Notes under the pieces: generated by a model
The model's input: only the letters and a program-made list of their open reading frames with translations
What the model was told of the DNA's origin: nothing
Databases searched by the model: none
Shown: positions 60,820-64,000 of the stretch, piece by piece
How positions within the stretch are numbered: the first letter of the stretch is position 1
Layout: every line of letters starts with the position of its first letter
Assembly: GCF_021278985.1 (NCBI RefSeq)
Contig: NZ_CP082833.1
Span: 4,030,001 to 4,094,000 of the forward strand
Source: Citrobacter rodentium NBRC 105723 = DSM 16636
Lineage (GTDB): Bacteria; Pseudomonadota; Gammaproteobacteria; Enterobacterales; Enterobacteriaceae
Direction of reading: 5' to 3'
DNA length: 64,000 nt
Position numbers and translations under genes: made by a program

Positions 60820-60896
60820 GCGTTCATAGCTCAGTTGGTTAGAGCACCACCTTGACATGGTGGGGGTCGTTGGTTCGAGTCCAATTGAACGCACCA
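60820..60896 (+). tRNA. valV: tRNA-Val (anticodon GAC)
   Basis: A 77-nt gene with an encoded CCA end. The anticodon loop CTTGACATG gives GAC, which reads GUC and GUU valine codons. D-loop AGCTCAGTTGGTTAGAGC and T-loop GGTTCGAGTCC are canonical, and the acceptor GCGTTCA pairs with TGAACGC. It matches E. coli valV. Confidence 0.98.
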
Positions 60897-60907
60897 TCTT
60901 ATACAGT

Positions 60908-60984
60908 GCGTCCGTAGCTCAGTTGGTTAGAGCACCACCTTGACATGGTGGGGGTCGGTGGTTCGAGTCCACTCGGACGCACCA
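60908..60984 (+). tRNA. valW: tRNA-Val (anticodon GAC), second copy
   Basis: A 77-nt gene 11 bp after valV and nearly identical to it; the acceptor stem is GCGTCCG / CGGACGC. The anticodon is GAC and the CCA end is encoded. It matches E. coli valW, and both are one transcript. Confidence 0.98.
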
Positions 60985-61375
60985 TTTCGTTATCTCTTCA
61001 TTACTCCTGACTTTTCCCTGTTCTCTATCGAAACAAGATGTTTTCCTTGCCTGTTCCATAATCTTTCAATCAATTCGATTTTTATCGTCAGGCTAAGACC
61101 GTTTCAGCCCGCAGTTCGGCAGAAAGTCAGGCCCTGAAATGGAATACCGCTCACAGCATAACGCAACGCATCTGCGCAGTCTGTAGACGATAGGCTTCCA
61201 GAAAGAAGATTCCCCCTATTTTGCATGTAAATATGGCTGTTTTGTAAAATTTTCCACTAAACGGCCTTTCCAGCTATCGCCTGCGCTGATACTGACCATC
61301 ACTGAGCGCGATAAATTCCTCTGTGCGGCGGCACTACATTTTTATCCAGTACTCAATTCCTGCTGGAGAATAAAA
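60985..61375. other. Gene-free region after the tRNA-Val pair
   Basis: This is 391 bp without a credible gene, integrase remnant or repeat of the tRNA 3' end that would mark an attachment site. It marks the border between the conserved backbone and a gene set that differs from E. coli. The right part must hold the promoter for the beta-barrel gene. Confidence 0.5.
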
Positions 61376-62266
61376 ATGAGAGGTTGTCGTACTTCCCGTC
61401 CGCTGGTGGCCGCGCTGACAATGAGTTTATCTTTGCCTGCCCTGGCAACGGAAAATGGCGGTTCGGTCGTTCCTGTTGGCGTTCAATCTATGCTTCCAGG
61501 CATGTTGATGCCGGCGGGGAATTATCTCTACAACTATAACGCCTTCGTGCAAGGGTTTAGCGCGCGGGACAATCACGGTCATGATAATGGCCTCGGCATG
61601 ACGATGAAAACGCAAGCGCATGCCTTTCGCTTCCTGCACGTCAGCAACCCGGAATGGTTAGACGTCGGCGATCTGGGGTTCGAAGCGAACGTGGTTTATA
61701 CCCGTACTAAACTGGATATGCATTACCGGGATCAATCTGTCGCCTCTGGCCTGGGCGATATCACCTTCGGTCCCTCCCTTGGCCGCCATTTGGGCCCCTA
61801 TAACGATATTTTTACCCTGCTGGTTACCGCGCCTACCGGTGACTTTGATAAAAACCGGCTGGCTAACGTCGGGCGAAATTACTGGGGGATACAGACATCC
61901 TGGGCATGGACCTGGTTTCCCAGCCCGGATGTCGATCTCAGCGGACTGGCGAAAGTGGTGTACAACACCCGTAATCCGGATACCGATTATCAGTCAGGTA
62001 TTGAAACCAATCTGGAGTACTCTGCGAACTATTACTTCGCACATGACTATTTTGTTGGGCTGAGTGGTTTCTGGCACAGCCAGATCACCGATGACGAGCT
62101 GCATGGGGAAAAGGTGGGCAACAGGATCGCGACCGTGACCCTCGGCCCGCAGTTTGGCTGGGGTACACCGCAGTATGGCGCCTACTTCTCCTGGAAGCGG
62201 GCGCTCTATAGCAAAAATACCCTTGATATTTCACAACTGTGGCTGAACACCTTCTTTACGTTTTAA
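61376..62266 (+). CDS. Outer-membrane beta-barrel protein of the MetA-pathway/SphA type
   Basis: A 296-residue secreted protein: signal peptide about 1-24 (ending ALATE), then alternating amphipathic strands with many aromatic residues and a terminal aromatic strand ending TFFTF, as in outer-membrane barrels. It resembles the family annotated as MetA-pathway of phenol degradation transporters (PF13557), whose members probably take up hydrophobic or aromatic substrates. GGAG precedes the ATG. It converges on the cyclase gene 51 bp away. E. coli K-12 has no counterpart at this place. Substrate unknown. Confidence 0.75.
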   Translation: MRGCRTSRPLVAALTMSLSLPALATENGGSVVPVGVQSMLPGMLMPAGNYLYNYNAFVQGFSARDNHGHDNGLGMTMKTQAHAFRFLHVSNPEWLDVGDLGFEANVVYTRTKLDMHYRDQSVASGLGDITFGPSLGRHLGPYNDIFTLLVTAPTGDFDKNRLANVGRNYWGIQTSWAWTWFPSPDVDLSGLAKVVYNTRNPDTDYQSGIETNLEYSANYYFAHDYFVGLSGFWHSQITDDELHGEKVGNRIATVTLGPQFGWGTPQYGAYFSWKRALYSKNTLDISQLWLNTFFTF

Positions 62267-62277
62267 CCGTGGCAAAT

Positions 62278-62309
62278 CGCGGAGCCGTTATCTGCTCCGC
62301 GTTGTTCCC
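62278..62309. terminator. Hairpin between the barrel gene and the cyclase gene
   Basis: An 8-bp perfect stem (CGCGGAGC / GCTCCGCG, 8-nt loop) is followed by TTGTTCCCT. It lies between two converging genes. Confidence 0.65.
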
Positions 62310-62317
62310 TGCCCGCA

Positions 62318-63121
62318 TCATTGAGCGTTCATGCTCTCCTCTACAATCGCCACAGCGCGCGTAAAGCCAGCCGACGCCCGTTTAATTTTGTAAGGGAAAC
62401 AGCTGACCCAGAATCCACTGTCGGGCAGCAGATGCAGATTGGTCAGCTTCTCCATCTGGCCGTAAGCGATCTCCCGCCCGGCCTTATGTCCTTCCCAAAT
62501 CAGGGCGGCGTCGCCGGTTTCGCGAAAACGCTCGCGGGTAAAGCTAAAGGGAGCATCCCAGCTCCAGGCGTCGGTGCCAACTACCCTGACGCCCTGCTCC
62601 AGCAGCCAGAGCGTGGCTGCCCGGCCAATACCGCATCCGCGCTGCAGATAGCTCTCTTCGCCATAATAAGCACCGGCAGCGGTGTTGATCAGCACAATAT
62701 CCAGCGGCGCGAGCGTATATCCGATACGCTGCAGCGCCTCTTTAAGATCCTGCGGTTGCAGAATAGCGCCGTCCGCCGCCTCGCGAAAATCGAGTTTGAC
62801 CCCGGGGCGCAAACACCACTCCAGCGGTAATTCATCAATACCGAATGCCGGTTCACCGCCGTTGGTTGTCGAGCTGTAGTGCCAGGGCGCATCCATATGC
62901 GTTCCGTTATGTGGCGTAATGGTCAGCTTTTCGCTGGCCCAGGCTTCCTGACCCGGCAACTGCTGCTTTTCCAGGCCGGGAAACATCGCCGCCATTTCAG
63001 GCCAGCCCTGCTGGTGATCGATATAGTCAATTTTGGGCAACAACGGCGGCGGGTCGGTCCAGGGGTTGTTATCAAGCGTCACCGAGAGATCGATAAGACG
63101 TTTTCCGGATAAAAAATTCAT
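62318..63121 (-). CDS. Cyclase-family (PF04199) metal-dependent hydrolase
   Basis: The start at 63121 has AGGAG in front and gives MNFLSGKRLIDLSVTLDNN, 267 residues; the longer frame upstream overlaps the FAH-family gene. The metal-binding signature HNGTHMDAPWHY (HxGTHxDxPxH) of the cyclase/kynurenine formamidase/isatin hydrolase family is intact, with a second conserved region GVRVVGTDAWSWDAPF. Such enzymes open lactam, amide or lactone rings. It lies 14 bp downstream of the FAH-family gene in the same operon, which suggests a shared catabolic pathway, probably of an aromatic compound. Confidence 0.85.
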   Translation of the reverse strand: MNFLSGKRLIDLSVTLDNNPWTDPPPLLPKIDYIDHQQGWPEMAAMFPGLEKQQLPGQEAWASEKLTITPHNGTHMDAPWHYSSTTNGGEPAFGIDELPLEWCLRPGVKLDFREAADGAILQPQDLKEALQRIGYTLAPLDIVLINTAAGAYYGEESYLQRGCGIGRAATLWLLEQGVRVVGTDAWSWDAPFSFTRERFRETGDAALIWEGHKAGREIAYGQMEKLTNLHLLPDSGFWVSCFPYKIKRASAGFTRAVAIVEESMNAQ

Positions 63122-63135
63122 AGCGCTACTCCTGT

Positions 63136-64000
63136 TTAAGACGGTATCACTACACGTTGTTGTATTGCGCCAAAAAGCGGCTTGTCCTCTTCGCTGCGGC
63201 TTTCCATAAACACTCGATCGCCGTCCTGTAAGAAAGGGGTCTGCGGCGCACCTGTGGCAATCGTTTCGATGGCGCGAATTTCGGCTATGCAACTGGCCCC
63301 TTTACTCAGGTCATAGCCAGAAACGGTGCCGGAGCCGATAAGCGTTCCGGCGCGCAAACGGCGGGTTAGCGCGGCGTGAGCGATCAGTTCGCCAAAGTGA
63401 AAGTGCATTTCACTTCCCGACTGCTGACCGAAAAACTCGCCGTTGCGGCGTACCGTTAGCGGCAGATGTATCCGTCCTTCCCGCCAGGCGTTTCCCAGTT
63501 CATCCGGAGTGACGGCCACGGGCGCGAAAGCGCTGGCGGGCTTGGCATGGATAAAGCCAAAGCCGGTTTTCATTTCGCGCGGCGCCAGCGCGCGCAGGCT
63601 GATATCATTCAGTTGCAGCACCAGCCGAATCCGGGAGAGCGCCGCCCTGGCATCACAGCCGGACGGCACCTCATCCACCACTACGGCGTACTCCCCTTCA
63701 AAATCCAGCCCCCAGGCTGCGTTGGCGCAATAAATGTCCTGCTGCGCGCCGAGAAAATCATCGCCGCAGCCCTGGTACATCAGCGGTATCTGTTCCACCC
63801 CTTCAACAGGCGGCAGGTTGAACGCCTGTTGCATACGCTCTCCGTGGCTGAGAAAGGCCGAGCCGTCCAGCCATTGCCAGGCGCGAGGCAGTGGCGCCAG
63901 TAAGCGCGAAGCGTTGAAAGGTTCTGCGTTTTGCATTTCCCCGGCGTTCAGCGCCCGGTAGCAGGCCTGCAAAGCCGGTTCGATGGCTTCCCAGCGTTCT
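63136..64000 (-). CDS. Fumarylacetoacetate hydrolase family protein (5' end outside window)
   Basis: The frame is open to the window edge (residues ERWEAIEPALQACY continue leftward of the first internal start), so the true start lies beyond 64000; 287 codons plus the stop codon are visible. The sequence is typical of bacterial fumarylacetoacetate hydrolases: LPRAWQWLDGSAF, the metal-binding Glu residues in GLDFEGEYAVVVDEVP, KTGFGFIHAKPASAFAPVAV, HFGELIAHAALTRRLRAGTLIGSGTVSG. They cleave the C-C bond of acylpyruvates at the end of homogentisate or gentisate-type ring degradation. It is the upstream partner of the cyclase gene. Confidence 0.88.
   Translation of the reverse strand, partial: ERWEAIEPALQACYRALNAGEMQNAEPFNASRLLAPLPRAWQWLDGSAFLSHGERMQQAFNLPPVEGVEQIPLMYQGCGDDFLGAQQDIYCANAAWGLDFEGEYAVVVDEVPSGCDARAALSRIRLVLQLNDISLRALAPREMKTGFGFIHAKPASAFAPVAVTPDELGNAWREGRIHLPLTVRRNGEFFGQQSGSEMHFHFGELIAHAALTRRLRAGTLIGSGTVSGYDLSKGASCIAEIRAIETIATGAPQTPFLQDGDRVFMESRSEEDKPLFGAIQQRVVIPS

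Noticed and set aside
60985..61137. A short frame running from the valW tRNA gene into the following gap
   Set aside because: It begins inside the tRNA gene and encodes unrelated residues with no ribosome site, so it is a chance frame.

Overview
The window is chromosomal DNA from a member of the Enterobacteriaceae, closest in content to Escherichia, Salmonella and Citrobacter. Almost every gene is co-linear with the E. coli K-12 stretch that runs from mdtI through tus to the valV-valW tRNA genes, near the replication terminus. Three differences argue against E. coli itself: the uidABC/uidR/hdhA block is missing between ydgA and malI, lhr is missing between rnt and grxD, and a different gene set follows the tRNA-Val pair. 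Salmonella carries SPI-2 at that tRNA-Val locus and no type III secretion genes are seen here. A Citrobacter-like genome is my best guess, inferred from gene order and protein similarity I remember rather than from a search.

Layout. 1-5 kb: spermidine exporter mdtJI (with a candidate leader ORF), tqsA, transhydrogenase pntAB. 5-9 kb: ydgH, an amino-acid antiporter (ydgI), folM, ydgC. 9-12.4 kb: the rstAB two-component system, then tus with a TerB-type replication fork trap in its promoter. 12.4-18.6 kb: fumC, fumA, manA, ydgA. 18.6-25 kb: the malI/malXY regulon, add, a seven-unit REP array, and the oxidoreductase ydgJ. 25-32.7 kb: blr, cnu, ydgK and the rsxABCDGE-nth operon (electron transport complex that keeps SoxR reduced, plus endonuclease III). 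33-40 kb: dtpA, gstA, pdxY, tyrS, pdxH, mliC, anmK. 40-47 kb: slyB/slyA, the ydhIJK efflux-type operon, sodC, ydhF, ydhL. 46.6-49.6 kb: the nemR-nemA-gloA electrophile detoxification operon and rnt. 49.7-55.6 kb: grxD, mepH, sodB, ydhP, ynhF, purR, punR. 55.7-60.7 kb: punC, cfa, ribE, mdtK. 60.8-61 kb: two tRNA-Val(GAC) genes. 61.4-64 kb: an accessory module with an outer-membrane beta-barrel protein, a cyclase-family hydrolase and a fumarylacetoacetate-hydrolase-family protein cut by the window edge.

Common themes are redox and stress defence (pntAB, rsx, nemRA-gloA, sodB, sodC, grxD, gstA, mdtK), vitamin B6 and flavin metabolism (pdxY, pdxH, ribE), purine handling (add, purR, punRC) and envelope maintenance (ydgH, slyB, mliC, mepH, cfa, anmK). 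No prophage, insertion sequence, CRISPR array or plasmid gene is visible. I saw no clearly new multi-gene system. The least ordinary parts are the right-hand catabolic module at the tRNA-Val locus, the 44-bp REP array, the RsxC tail repeats and the small leader ORFs.
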